A DNA stretch of 23,076 nucleotides from CAYIGN01 sp964363055 (lineage in GTDB: Bacteria; Patescibacteriota; Minisyncoccia; Sungbacterales; HO2-52-23): the NCBI GenBank assembly GCA_964363055.1, contig CAYIGN010000002.1, positions 1 to 23,076 of the forward strand. Direction: 5' to 3'. Shown here piece after piece: positions 7,288 through 14,608 of this stretch (positions are counted from its first letter, which is position 1; every line of letters starts with the position of its first letter). The position numbers and the translations under genes are program-made. Under the pieces are notes generated by a model. That model did no database searches. It saw only the letters and a program-made list of their open reading frames with translations, and was not told the DNA's origin.

Positions 7288-8589
7288 ATGGCAGAAAAAC
7301 TTATTGTCCGCGGGGACAGACCTCTGGAGGGGGAGATCGAGATATGCGGCTCCAAAAATGCGGCCACCAAGGCAATGATTGCTTCGCTTCTCACTGAGGA
7401 ACCCTGCACTATTGAGAACATTCCTCTCTCACAGGACATCGCCATCACCAAGGAACTGTGTGAGCGGATCGGGAGCGAAGTGGTCTGCGACAATGACCAC
7501 CGCTGCATACTGGCCGCGCCGGAGATTCGCACTACGTCAGTGATTGAGCTTTCACGCCGCAATCGGATTCCGATCCTCACCATGGGGCCGCTGCTCCACC
7601 GCCGCGGCGAGGCCGAGGTGCCATTTCTCGGCGGAGATCCGATCGGCCACCGGCCGATTGACTTTCATCTCACCGCACTTACCCAAATGGGCGTCCGAAT
7701 CGAGCGCAGGGAACACTCATATTATGCCACGGCCCGGCATATACGCGGGGCGGACATCGAATTACCGTTTCCATCGGTAGGGGCGACCGAAAACGTCATT
7801 CTCACTGCGGTTCTTGCCCAAGGCAAGACCCGCTTGACGAACGCCGCAATTGAGCCGGAAATCGCGAATCTAATCGGTATGCTAACCGCGATGGGCGCCG
7901 CTATCCGCTGCGATTCAAGCAGTCGCTTTATGGAAATTACAGGGGTCTCGCGCCTCCGCGGTGTTACCCACCGCGTCATTCCGGATCGGATCGAGACCGT
8001 ATCATTTGCCACAGCAGCATTGGCTACAGGAGGAAATGTGTTGGTCCGGGGAGTGCTGACTGCAGATATAGAGCGTTTTATTGACATGATTCGCGCCATG
8101 GAGGGCAGGGTTGAGGTCTTACCGGACGGCGTCCGGTTCTCAAGTACTCCGTCATACCGGCCGACTGTAATTGAAGCAGCGCCTCATCCTGGGTTTTTGA
8201 CTGATTGGCAACCGCCGGTCTCTATCCTCTTGACCAAAGCTAATGGCGCATCAATAATACACGAAACCGTCCATGAGGATCGTTTCGGCTATGTAAAGGA
8301 CTTACGCCGGATGGGGGCGGAAATCGCTATATCGGACGAATGCCTTGGGGGTCCGCCTTGTCGCTTTGTTAATCGGACGTTTAACCACAGCGCGCGGATT
8401 ATGGGCCCGACGCGGCTCCGCGGCGCTGATCTAAAAATGACCGATATACGCGCGGGGATGGCTCACGTGATTGCGGCACTTGCAGCAGAAGGCGAATCGG
8501 TCATTTCCGGAGTAGAACATATCGATCGAGGATATGAGAAGATAGATGAACGCCTCAGGGCGCTGGGAGCGGATATTAGAAGGGTATAG
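7288..8589 (+). CDS. murA: UDP-N-acetylglucosamine 1-carboxyvinyltransferase MurA, Asp variant
   Basis: MurA catalyses the first committed step of peptidoglycan synthesis, adding enolpyruvate from PEP to UDP-GlcNAc in the cytoplasm. The 433-residue length is close to the usual value of about 420. Seen here are the N-terminal GSKNAATKAMIASLL segment (the substrate-binding Lys-Asn), the active-site loop FLGGDPIGHRPIDFH, and DRIETVSFATAAL (usual form DRIEAGTF). The catalytic loop Cys (C115 in E. coli) is Asp117 here. In characterised MurA proteins such an Asp keeps activity and gives intrinsic fosfomycin resistance. A second EPSP-synthase-type half covers the C-terminus, ending GYEKIDERLRALGADI. 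It is followed 69 bp later by mreB on the same strand, a common wall/shape pairing. Confidence 0.95.
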   Translation: MAEKLIVRGDRPLEGEIEICGSKNAATKAMIASLLTEEPCTIENIPLSQDIAITKELCERIGSEVVCDNDHRCILAAPEIRTTSVIELSRRNRIPILTMGPLLHRRGEAEVPFLGGDPIGHRPIDFHLTALTQMGVRIERREHSYYATARHIRGADIELPFPSVGATENVILTAVLAQGKTRLTNAAIEPEIANLIGMLTAMGAAIRCDSSSRFMEITGVSRLRGVTHRVIPDRIETVSFATAALATGGNVLVRGVLTADIERFIDMIRAMEGRVEVLPDGVRFSSTPSYRPTVIEAAPHPGFLTDWQPPVSILLTKANGASIIHETVHEDRFGYVKDLRRMGAEIAISDECLGGPPCRFVNRTFNHSARIMGPTRLRGADLKMTDIRAGMAHVIAALAAEGESVISGVEHIDRGYEKIDERLRALGADIRRV

Positions 8590-8626
8590 AGGTTAGGGCG
8601 TAGGGGATAATTGCGCGTGTTCTCCA

Positions 8627-8654
8627 TAAACCCTAAACCTTAAACCCTAAACCC
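8627..8654 (+). repeat. Four tandem TAAACCC heptamers before mreB
   Basis: The units are TAAACCC (8627-8633), TAAACCT (8634-8640), TAAACCC (8641-8647) and TAAACCC (8648-8654), ending 4 nt before the mreB ATG. Upstream at about 8591-8606 the G-rich GGTTAGGGCGTAGGGG is roughly complementary, so the region could fold as a hairpin in RNA, placing the mreB start next to a stem. Confidence 0.8.
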
Positions 8655-8658
8655 TTTT

Positions 8659-9669
8659 ATGTTTATTAGAAAAATCGGCATAGATTTGGGCACTGCCAAC
8701 ACCCTGGTCTTCATCCCCAAGAAGGGTGTGGTTATCAACGAACCCTCGGTGGTGGCGGTTGCTCAGGATGAAAATCGGGTACTCGCAGTAGGCAATGAGG
8801 CGCGGCGGATGGGCGGCCGTACTCCGGATACGATCGTAGCGTATCGGCCGCTCAAAGACGGCGTAATTGCCGACTACCGCATTACTGAGGCGATGCTGCG
8901 CTACTTCATTTCCAAAGCCAGCGGCCCGGTGCACTTGTTTCGGCCGGAAGTTATGGTGTCGGTCCCTGCCGCAGTAACATCAACCGAGCGCCGAGCTGTC
9001 ATTGAAGCAACAGTGCAGGCCGGAGCCAAGGCGGCCTACGTGGTCAAAGAGCCGGTGCTTGCGGCGATTGGGGCCGGCATCCCCATCAATGAGCCGTCCG
9101 GCCACATGGTGGTTGATATCGGCGGCGGCACCAGCGACATTGCGGTGATTTCCCTCGGCGGTATCGTCGCCTCCACCTCGGTCAAAGTCGCGGGCGACAA
9201 ACTGGATCAGGCCATAAGCGAATACATTCGGCGCAATTATAATCTGGCCATTGGCGAGCGCACGGCAGAAGACATAAAAATTTCGATTGGCTCGGCCGTA
9301 CCGATTGATGACGAAAGCATGAGAATGGAAGTTAAAGGCCGGGATCTCATAAGCGGCCTCCCCAAACTGATTGAGTTGAATTCACAAGAGGTGACCGCGG
9401 CCTTTGCCGACGAACTGGACGAGATCATCCGCGCGATCAAAGCGGTCTTGCACGATACCCCGCCGGAGCTTGCCGCTGACATCATGGATCGGGGGATTGT
9501 GATGACCGGAGGCGGGGCGCTGCTGCGTAACATTGACCAGCTTGTGTTTCAAGAGACCGGCGTCCCTGCCCATGTGGCTGAAGACGCCATGCTCTGCGTT
9601 GCCAAGGGTACGGGCATAGCACTGGAACATTTAGAGGTGTACAAGCGGAGTATCATGAGTAAACGATAA
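8659..9669 (+). CDS. mreB: Rod-shape-determining protein MreB
   Basis: A bacterial actin homologue that polymerises under the membrane and guides the wall-elongation machinery. The 336 residues match the usual length. The nucleotide-binding motifs are present: phosphate-1 GIDLGTANTLV (about 7-17), phosphate-2 VVDIGGGTSDIAVIS (about 152-166), and the adenosine loop VMTGGGALLRNID near residue 280. The family segment SVPAAVTSTERRAVIEA also appears. No Shine-Dalgarno sequence precedes the ATG; the leader is a run of TAAACCC heptamers. It is probably cotranscribed with murA, as no good promoter is seen in the 69-bp gap. mreC and mreD are not in the window. Downstream, 9670-9795 is AT-rich, with no gene and no clear hairpin. 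Confidence 0.96.
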   Translation: MFIRKIGIDLGTANTLVFIPKKGVVINEPSVVAVAQDENRVLAVGNEARRMGGRTPDTIVAYRPLKDGVIADYRITEAMLRYFISKASGPVHLFRPEVMVSVPAAVTSTERRAVIEATVQAGAKAAYVVKEPVLAAIGAGIPINEPSGHMVVDIGGGTSDIAVISLGGIVASTSVKVAGDKLDQAISEYIRRNYNLAIGERTAEDIKISIGSAVPIDDESMRMEVKGRDLISGLPKLIELNSQEVTAAFADELDEIIRAIKAVLHDTPPELAADIMDRGIVMTGGGALLRNIDQLVFQETGVPAHVAEDAMLCVAKGTGIALEHLEVYKRSIMSKR

Positions 9670-9795
9670 AATACGTATCTGCGCTTTTATATATCATACC
9701 CCGCACATCTGGAAGCGAGTAAAATAATATGAGAATTTGAATGATGGCATTTACGTGCTGCTAACCCTATGATTGTTCTCCAATTACTATCATCG

Positions 9796-10407
9796 CTAGT
9801 AGCAAATCTGATTTGTCATGTTCCAGAACAGTATTGGCAGCAGAAAAGAATTGGTTGCCGCGCTTGATGAGTATTGATCAATTGTTTCTGCATATTTATT
9901 CAAGCTATCTTTATTTGCCTCTGCCGTTGATTTCCCTTTGATTAAAGAGAGGCCTACCTGATTTGAGCAATCAAGAACTGGTGCGGCCAAGTGATCTTTA
10001 AGGGGTCTATTGAAATAATCTTTGTTTATCGGGAATATAAACGGCTGTATGTAACCGATAAAACCTTTGGCGCCCATCGTCATTATCTCTTTTCCAAGTA
10101 TGGCGCCTGAATCACAAGCCCTAACAAAAATTATCTTACCCCTGAGCAATTTAGTACCGTTTCCAGTCGAAAGAATAATCTCACCTTGACCCGAAACAGA
10201 TTCTTGGTTTCCGTGCCCGTTCAAAATGACAATATCAACTGGCTGTTTCGCTAAATAACTATGCAGTTTTTTCTGCTTTGCCTTATTTTTATCTAAATCA
10301 ATAACCTTAACGCCTTTCTTTTTTGCTTCATCAATTAAAAGACCTGCCCAATAGAACAGGTAATGTGTCGGAGTATCATAGCGCGGTCTAGTTAGCAGCA
10401 GCAGCAT
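9796..10407 (-). CDS. Caspase-like (clan CD) cysteine protease
   Basis: A 203-residue protein with the caspase-fold signature: a hydrophobic strand then His-Gly (VDIVILNGHGNQES, His65), and a second strand ending in the Cys motif (IIFVRACDSGAILG, Cys98-Asp-Ser-Gly), followed by GAKGFIGY. The same layout appears in caspases, CHAT and clostripain-type proteases, where His and Cys form the catalytic dyad. No signal peptide or transmembrane segment is evident, so it is probably cytoplasmic. The ATG lies 20 bp inside the preceding gene, so translation is likely coupled (last of three genes). The region is visibly more AT-rich than its surroundings and uses more A/T-ending codons, which suggests horizontal acquisition. 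The specific role is unknown; regulated proteolysis or programmed death in defence is an inference from the family. Confidence 0.72.
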   Translation of the reverse strand: MLLLLTRPRYDTPTHYLFYWAGLLIDEAKKKGVKVIDLDKNKAKQKKLHSYLAKQPVDIVILNGHGNQESVSGQGEIILSTGNGTKLLRGKIIFVRACDSGAILGKEIMTMGAKGFIGYIQPFIFPINKDYFNRPLKDHLAAPVLDCSNQVGLSLIKGKSTAEANKDSLNKYAETIDQYSSSAATNSFLLPILFWNMTNQICY

Positions 10408-10642
10408 TTTGTAATTCTTGGATTGGCAATTTACTCAATGAGCGTAAATAAGCCAATTGCATCTCTATTATTTTCTTTCCAATATCATCCTGCTTCCTGA
10501 CTCGTTTTATCAACTCTTTAATAGAAAAACTACCCTCACCACCTACGGACAATTCGATATTTGAGGGAATGGTTTCTAACCTAGATATTACGAGATTTAT
10601 TATATCGTCAGATATTGTTTGTGTCTCGCCCTTTTCTTCCAT
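10388..10642 (-). CDS. Small protein of the caspase-like operon (middle gene)
   Basis: An 84-residue protein of unknown function. It has an N-terminal helix (ISDDIINLVISRLETIP), a short beta-like stretch (LSVGGEGSFS), then a charged helical region IKELIKRVRKQDDIGKK. Residues 31-60 align without gaps to the same residue numbers of the upstream small protein, sharing L31, G37, D53, G55 and K56 plus many conservative positions, so the two are probably related. Its ATG is 2 nt after the stop of the first gene, and its end overlaps the protease start through a (GCT)4 run. No membrane segment is seen. A regulatory or adaptor role for the protease is inferred only from position. Confidence 0.65.
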   Translation of the reverse strand: MEEKGETQTISDDIINLVISRLETIPSNIELSVGGEGSFSIKELIKRVRKQDDIGKKIIEMQLAYLRSLSKLPIQELQNAAAAN

Positions 10643-10644
10643 AA

Positions 10645-10872
10645 TTATTTTTGTTTCTCTTCTAACGGCACGAACCCCAATTCAATAAGCTTTTGTAAAA
10701 CTACTTTTCCGAGATCGGTATTTTCTTTTATCTCTCTATAAGCCACTTCCCATGTTATAGGTCCGCGATCGGGCAAAACTAAAACAACCTCGCGCCTAAC
10801 CCCGATAGGTAAATTGGCATAAAATCTAAAAAAAGCGTCTCTGTGCATATAGATAAACTTTCTTATTCGCAA
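10645..10872 (-). CDS. Small protein of the caspase-like operon (first gene)
   Basis: A 75-residue protein of unknown function, as read from TTG at 10872; an in-frame ATG at 10848 would give 67 residues. The sequence runs FFRFYANLPIGVRREVVLVL, then PITWEVAYREIKENTDLGK, with the DxGK motif at 53-56 that is shared in register with the middle gene. The start is uncertain. A promoter (TGGTATCAT, reverse strand) places a leaderless ATG at 10885, but that ATG is one frame off and stops after 19 codons. Removing one base in the CTCC run would fuse it to this frame as MDSLLRIRK. Either the TTG is real, or the gene has a 1-nt frameshift or a sequencing error. It is divergent from the methyltransferase remnant. 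Confidence 0.55.
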   Translation of the reverse strand: MRIRKFIYMHRDAFFRFYANLPIGVRREVVLVLPDRGPITWEVAYREIKENTDLGKVVLQKLIELGFVPLEEKQK

Positions 10873-10892
10873 GGAGAGAATCCATTAATTCC

Positions 10893-10901
10893 ATGATACC
10901 A
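10893..10901 (-). promoter_or_regulatory. Extended -10 promoter of the caspase-like operon
   Basis: On the reverse strand TGGTATCAT (10901 down to 10893) is an extended -10 element. A reverse-strand ATG at 10885 lies 7 nt downstream. It is divergent from the promoter at 10984-10992. Confidence 0.45.
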
Positions 10902-10983
10902 CACACCGCTAACCATTCGTAGTGTATGACTGTGGATAAGTCAAACCCTTACTTCCGTTCAATGGCGGTTTCAGATGATTTTG

Positions 10984-10992
10984 TGGTATAGT
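10984..10992 (+). promoter_or_regulatory. Extended -10 promoter of the methyltransferase remnant
   Basis: TGGTATAGT at 10984-10992 is an extended -10 element. The ATG of the truncated methyltransferase at 10999 follows after exactly 6 nt. The promoter geometry is intact although the gene is not. Confidence 0.5.
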
Positions 10993-10998
10993 GCGAAT

Positions 10999-11115
10999 AT
11001 GCAAAACCGCACGCTGTATTTCGGCGACAATCTGGAGATTTTGCGGGATAAATTTCCGGCGGAACGGATTTCTCTGCGCTCCGCTCGCCAAATCCTATTT
11101 TTTCTACGGTCATAG
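10999..11115 (+). pseudogene. N-terminal remnant of a DNA methyltransferase
   Basis: The first 22 codons read MQNRTLYFGDNLEILRDKFP, then A-E. This is the typical start of adenine- or cytosine-N4-specific DNA methyltransferases, where LYFGDNLEIL lies just before the DPPY catalytic motif. After this the homology ends abruptly; the frame continues through unrelated residues to a stop at 11113-11115, and no DPPY, SAM-binding or target-recognition region remains. It is probably the stump left by a deletion, since the rest of the gene is missing rather than merely frameshifted. It is divergent from the caspase-like operon and just upstream of the holB promoter. Confidence 0.6.
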
Positions 11116-11152
11116 CGCTATTATACCACCTGGCTAATGTCACGCAATTTTG

Positions 11153-11158
11153 TATACT
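11153..11158 (+). promoter_or_regulatory. -10 box of the delta' subunit gene, leaderless geometry
   Basis: TATACT at 11153-11158, preceded by TTTTG, lies exactly 6 nt before the ATG at 11165. The -35 region is weak (TGGCTA, about 16-17 bp upstream). Confidence 0.5.
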
Positions 11159-11164
11159 TGAGGT

Positions 11165-12112
11165 ATGATCCTTGGGCATGAGCGGCAAATACTGTATCTG
11201 GATGAGGTTTTGCGGCGGGGGCGGTTTGCCCACGCTTATCTTTTTTACGGGCCGGAGGGGGTGGGGAAACTGGCAGTCGCCAAAGCCGCTGCTCAGGCCC
11301 TCTTGTGCCCCAACTTTCGGAGGGGGTCAAACTCTCTACGAGAAGCGGGGGACGGGTGCCAAGAGTGTCGGCTGATCAGCGGAGGCCAGCATCCCGAGGT
11401 GATCCTGCTTGATCTGGAACATACCCTTACCTCTGAGAAAGAGAAACGCAGGGACATTCCGATTAAGGACATCCACGAGCTGAGGCGGCGCTTTTCATTC
11501 GCGCCGGCCGAGCGACGTTGGAGGATTGCGATTGTGAACCAGGCTGATACAATGAGTACGGAGGCAGCGGACGCATTCTTGAAAACCTTGGAGGAGCCGG
11601 GCGAGCGCACTTTGTTTCTACTGGTAAGCTCGGCGCGGGAATTCCTAACTCCGACGATCATCTCGCGCACAGTGCCAATCGCATTCTCGCTGGTGCCGGA
11701 CCGAATTATTGCCCGTGCGTTGGGATCGCGGCTCGCAGAGAAAACCTTGGAGGAGATTTTAACCATCGCGGCCGGCCGGCCGGGTGTGGCGCTCCGCTGT
11801 GTCCAAGACCCGTCCTATCTAAGTGCTGAACGGAAATTCATCCATTCCCTGCAACGGGTCTATGATGACATGTCCCATGCTCTGGCGTTTGCCGAGCGCG
11901 TCGCTCCGGACGAGGGTCTGCGCGCAAAGACAGTACAGTATTTCATCGCCTATCTCAGAGGCCGACTTCAGGCGGCCGCCGGATCCGCCGAAGCGCTTGC
12001 GGTTGCGCGCCGCATCGAGCGTGCCTGCGACATTACCGCCCTTATGGAGACGACCAATGTCAATCCGCGCCTGGCGCTTGAGGTGATGTTGCTGCCCATC
12101 TCTCCAATATGA
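11165..12112 (+). CDS. holB: DNA polymerase III delta' subunit (clamp-loader AAA+ protein)
   Basis: Part of the clamp loader that places the beta sliding clamp on DNA during replication. The 315-residue protein starts MILGHERQILYLDEVLRRGR, then has HAYLFYGPEGVGK, a Walker A motif with K35. A cysteine cluster follows (C48, C65, C68, then HPE at 76-78), matching the zinc module of DnaX and delta' proteins. Downstream are NQADTMSTEAADAFLKTLEEP and a sensor segment ISRT, where clamp-loader subunits usually have SRC. A short gamma/tau-like protein is the alternative, but length and layout favour delta'. The start is supported by the -10 spacing. The last codon overlaps the next ATG (ATGA). Confidence 0.85.
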   Translation: MILGHERQILYLDEVLRRGRFAHAYLFYGPEGVGKLAVAKAAAQALLCPNFRRGSNSLREAGDGCQECRLISGGQHPEVILLDLEHTLTSEKEKRRDIPIKDIHELRRRFSFAPAERRWRIAIVNQADTMSTEAADAFLKTLEEPGERTLFLLVSSAREFLTPTIISRTVPIAFSLVPDRIIARALGSRLAEKTLEEILTIAAGRPGVALRCVQDPSYLSAERKFIHSLQRVYDDMSHALAFAERVAPDEGLRAKTVQYFIAYLRGRLQAAAGSAEALAVARRIERACDITALMETTNVNPRLALEVMLLPISPI

Positions 12113-13296
12113 ATATAAAAATCGTTCCGATCCTGCTCGCCATCCTCTTTGCGTTTATCATTTTGGTGGTGGTGCTGCCGCTGATTTTGAGTTTCTTTGG
12201 AGTGCCGATCTTGCCCTCCCGAGACAGCGGGGGCAGTACGGGAGTGGGCAGTCCCCAAGCCGGACTGCTGCGTTCCGCCGACAAGGGAGGGGAGTGGCAA
12301 GCGCCCCAATTCGTGCGTGAAGGCCGCGCGGCGCTGCCGGCCGAGATTTTGGATGTTGTTTTCCACCCTCAGGATGCAAATATCTTATTTGCGGGAACTA
12401 AATCATCGGCGCTGTGGAAGAGCGAGGATCAAGGAGCGACCTGGAAAAAAGTAATTGATCGGGCTGGAGCGCTTGACGCGCATAGCGACGTTGTGAAGAT
12501 CGCGCTAAACCGTACTCGTCCGAAGGTAATGTATGTGGCGGCGTATCTGGACAACCGCGGCCGGGTGCTGAGGAGCGAGGATGGGGGAGAGACATTTAGT
12601 CAGGTGTATTTGGTAACCGAGAATCGGCTTGAAGTGTTGGATATATATACGCCGCCGGGGATGACTGATACAATTACGGCAGCCATCAGCGATGGACGGC
12701 TGATAGAGTCGCGCGACGGCGGGAAGCGATGGAGGATCGTGCGCGCTTTTAGCCAGCCGGTTGCTCAAATTGCGGTGAATCCGGTCTTTGAAGGCGAGCA
12801 GTATGCCTTGACTGCCGGCGGCGGTCTTTTCAAAACATTTGACAGAGGAGAGAATTGGGCGGATCTTACGAGCGCCGTCCAAGAGGCCCGCCGCCGTACC
12901 TCGCAGGTAATTGAACACCCTTTTTCGCGGCGCCAGGGGATCGGATTCTTGACTTCTCCCCGGCCCAGGGCCTCTTTTTCCATAGTCATTAGTCCGCATG
13001 ATCCGGCGCGGCTGTATCTCGCGACCCGGGAGGGGCTTCTTTCATCTTCCGACGGCGGCTTCGGATGGCAGAAGGTGGAGACATTACTGGTTGGATTGGA
13101 GACGCCGCTTGGAGATGTAGCAGTCCATCCAACCCTGCCAAACTCACTCTTGGTTGCTGCCGGGCAGAATCTTTATGAGAGCACGGATGGGGGAGTGAGC
13201 TGGAGTGTTGAAGTCCTGCCGGGGAGATCGTCAATCAAAAGGATACTTATCCATCCGTTGGCGCCCGAAGTTATTTTTGCCCTTCTTGAGCAGTAG
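12109..13296 (+). CDS. Membrane-anchored Asp-box (BNR/sortilin-like) beta-propeller protein
   Basis: A 395-residue protein with an N-terminal transmembrane anchor at about residues 5-30 (IVPILLAILFAFIILVVVLP), followed by an extracytoplasmic beta-propeller. Six Asp-box motifs (S/T-x-D-x-G-x-x-W/F) are visible: SEDQGATW, SEDGGETF, SRDGGKRW, TFDRGENW, SSDGGFGW and STDGGVSW, spaced as in sortilin/Ycf48-type propellers. This fold usually binds proteins or glycans; no substrate can be predicted, and there is no sign of a sialidase active site. The ATG overlaps the delta' stop, and frr starts 6 nt after its end, so it belongs to the holB-frr-tlyA-rseP run. Its position beside rseP and the other envelope genes suggests surface or membrane quality-control work, but that is a guess. 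Confidence 0.8.
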   Translation: MNIKIVPILLAILFAFIILVVVLPLILSFFGVPILPSRDSGGSTGVGSPQAGLLRSADKGGEWQAPQFVREGRAALPAEILDVVFHPQDANILFAGTKSSALWKSEDQGATWKKVIDRAGALDAHSDVVKIALNRTRPKVMYVAAYLDNRGRVLRSEDGGETFSQVYLVTENRLEVLDIYTPPGMTDTITAAISDGRLIESRDGGKRWRIVRAFSQPVAQIAVNPVFEGEQYALTAGGGLFKTFDRGENWADLTSAVQEARRRTSQVIEHPFSRRQGIGFLTSPRPRASFSIVISPHDPARLYLATREGLLSSSDGGFGWQKVETLLVGLETPLGDVAVHPTLPNSLLVAAGQNLYESTDGGVSWSVEVLPGRSSIKRILIHPLAPEVIFALLEQ

Positions 13297-13302
13297 TCGT
13301 AA

Positions 13303-13860
13303 ATGAAGGTGGGCGATATGGGAGAGTTCAAGGCAAAGTTGGATAAAATCGTAGAGCGGTTCCGAGGCGAGATTACATCGCTGCGCACTGGCCGCGCCAC
13401 GCCCGCTTTAATTGAGGATGTCGCGGTGGAGTACTACGGGACCAAGACCCCGCTCAAAGCGATGGCCGCAATCTCCGCGCCCGAGGCGCGGCAGCTGATT
13501 GTCAAACCGTGGGACAAAGCCGCGCTTCCTCTGATCGAGAAAGCAATTGTGGCCGCCTCGCTGGGGCTCTCGCCGGTCACGGAACAAGAAACCATCCGGC
13601 TCTCTATCCCGGCCTTGACCCAAGAGCGGCGCCGCGAGCTGGTACGGATGCTGGGCAAGACCAGTGAGGAGGCGCGGATCCATCTCCGCCGAGAACGGGA
13701 CGAAACGCTCAAGGAGGTTGAACGCGCCTTTAGAGCCAAAGAAATGGGTGAAGACGAGTGGCTCCGCCGCAAAAAAGATGTCCAGAAAACAGTTGACGAG
13801 GTGAATCAAAAAATAGAAGCCGCTGCCGCGGCTAAAGAAAAAGAAATAATGACAGTGTAA
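13303..13860 (+). CDS. frr: Ribosome-recycling factor
   Basis: Frr splits post-termination ribosomes together with EF-G. The 185-residue product matches the family length exactly and has its landmarks: SLRTGRATPALIEDVAVEYYG near residues 26-46, LIEKAIVAASLGLSPVTE, IPALTQERRRELVRML, and a C-terminal helix ending EKEIMTV. Two starts are possible. ATG 13303 gives the same N-terminal length as E. coli Frr. ATG 13318 is preceded by a good Shine-Dalgarno sequence, AAGGTGG at 13306-13312, with 5-nt spacing, and would remove five residues. I keep the longer form because of the family length. The pyrH and tsf genes that often accompany frr are absent here. Confidence 0.95.
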   Translation: MKVGDMGEFKAKLDKIVERFRGEITSLRTGRATPALIEDVAVEYYGTKTPLKAMAAISAPEARQLIVKPWDKAALPLIEKAIVAASLGLSPVTEQETIRLSIPALTQERRRELVRMLGKTSEEARIHLRRERDETLKEVERAFRAKEMGEDEWLRRKKDVQKTVDEVNQKIEAAAAAKEKEIMTV

Positions 13861-13879
13861 CTATCTCAGTCAGAAGTTC

Positions 13880-14608
13880 GTGAAGAAGAAACGGATAGAC
13901 ACAGTTTTATTGGAGCGCGGATTGGCAGAAGATCAAAACAAAGCATTTATTGTCGTCACCGAGGGTCGAGTCTTAATAAACGGGCAGAAGGCAATATCAC
14001 CGGCCCAGCTGATTGACCCCGCGGCCAAGATCGAAGTGCGGAGAGGCCCGCAGTATGTCGGGAGGGGAGCGTATAAACTTGAGGCAGCGCTGGATGCATT
14101 TGAGATAGATCCAACCGGCAAAATATGCGCGGACATCGGGGCCTCCACCGGCGGCTTCACTGAAGTGCTGCTGCGCTGCGGCGCCAAGAAGGTTTATGCA
14201 ATTGACACGGCGCGGGGGAAGCTGGCGCTAAAACTTCGCGAGGACCCGCGCGTGGTCGTCTTAGAGGGAACGGATGTCCGCGGCCTTGCCCTACTTCCCG
14301 AATTGATAGATCTTGGAGTTATTGACGTCTCGCTCATTTCCCTGCGGGAGATCCTGTCGGCGGCGCGCCGTTTGCTCAAGCCCGATGGGGTCATAGCGGC
14401 GCTTTTCAAGCCGCAGTACGAGACCCGCGACCCGCGCATACTGCATCACGGCGTGATTCGGGATGCAGCTCGCAGAGAAGGGCTGCTGAAAGAATTTGCG
14501 GATTGGGCCGCGGTGAATGGATGGGAGATACGGAATCAAATTGAGTCGCCGATCCGCGGCAGTAAGGGGAATGCGGAGTATTTATTTCAACTTATACTTC
14601 ACCGATGA
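13880..14608 (+). CDS. tlyA: TlyA family rRNA 2'-O-methyltransferase (hemolysin A family)
   Basis: TlyA enzymes methylate 16S and 23S rRNA at cytidine 2'-OH groups. The 242 residues have an N-terminal S4 RNA-binding domain at about 1-60 (KRIDTVLLERGLAEDQNKAF through GRVLINGQ), then an FtsJ/RrmJ-type methyltransferase. The SAM-binding motif is DIGASTGGF at 85-93, and the K-D-K-E-type tetrad is suggested by GRGAYKLEAAL, the Asp in VIDVSLISL, FKPQYE, and the C-terminal ESPIRGSKGNAEY. The start is a GTG at 13880, 19 nt after frr, with no strong Shine-Dalgarno sequence. The stop overlaps the rseP ATG (ATGA). The haemolysin name is historical. Confidence 0.9.
   Translation: MKKKRIDTVLLERGLAEDQNKAFIVVTEGRVLINGQKAISPAQLIDPAAKIEVRRGPQYVGRGAYKLEAALDAFEIDPTGKICADIGASTGGFTEVLLRCGAKKVYAIDTARGKLALKLREDPRVVVLEGTDVRGLALLPELIDLGVIDVSLISLREILSAARRLLKPDGVIAALFKPQYETRDPRILHHGVIRDAARREGLLKEFADWAAVNGWEIRNQIESPIRGSKGNAEYLFQLILHR

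Noticed and set aside
7722..8099. Long reverse-strand reading frame within murA, and similar long antisense frames in other genes
   Set aside because: These are antisense shadows caused by GC-rich codon bias; their products are Arg/Ser-rich with no motifs.
10931..10939. TGTGGATAA, a perfect DnaA box on the reverse strand
   Set aside because: Only one box was found, with no cluster, no AT-rich unwinding element and no dnaA or dnaN nearby, so it is not evidence of an origin.
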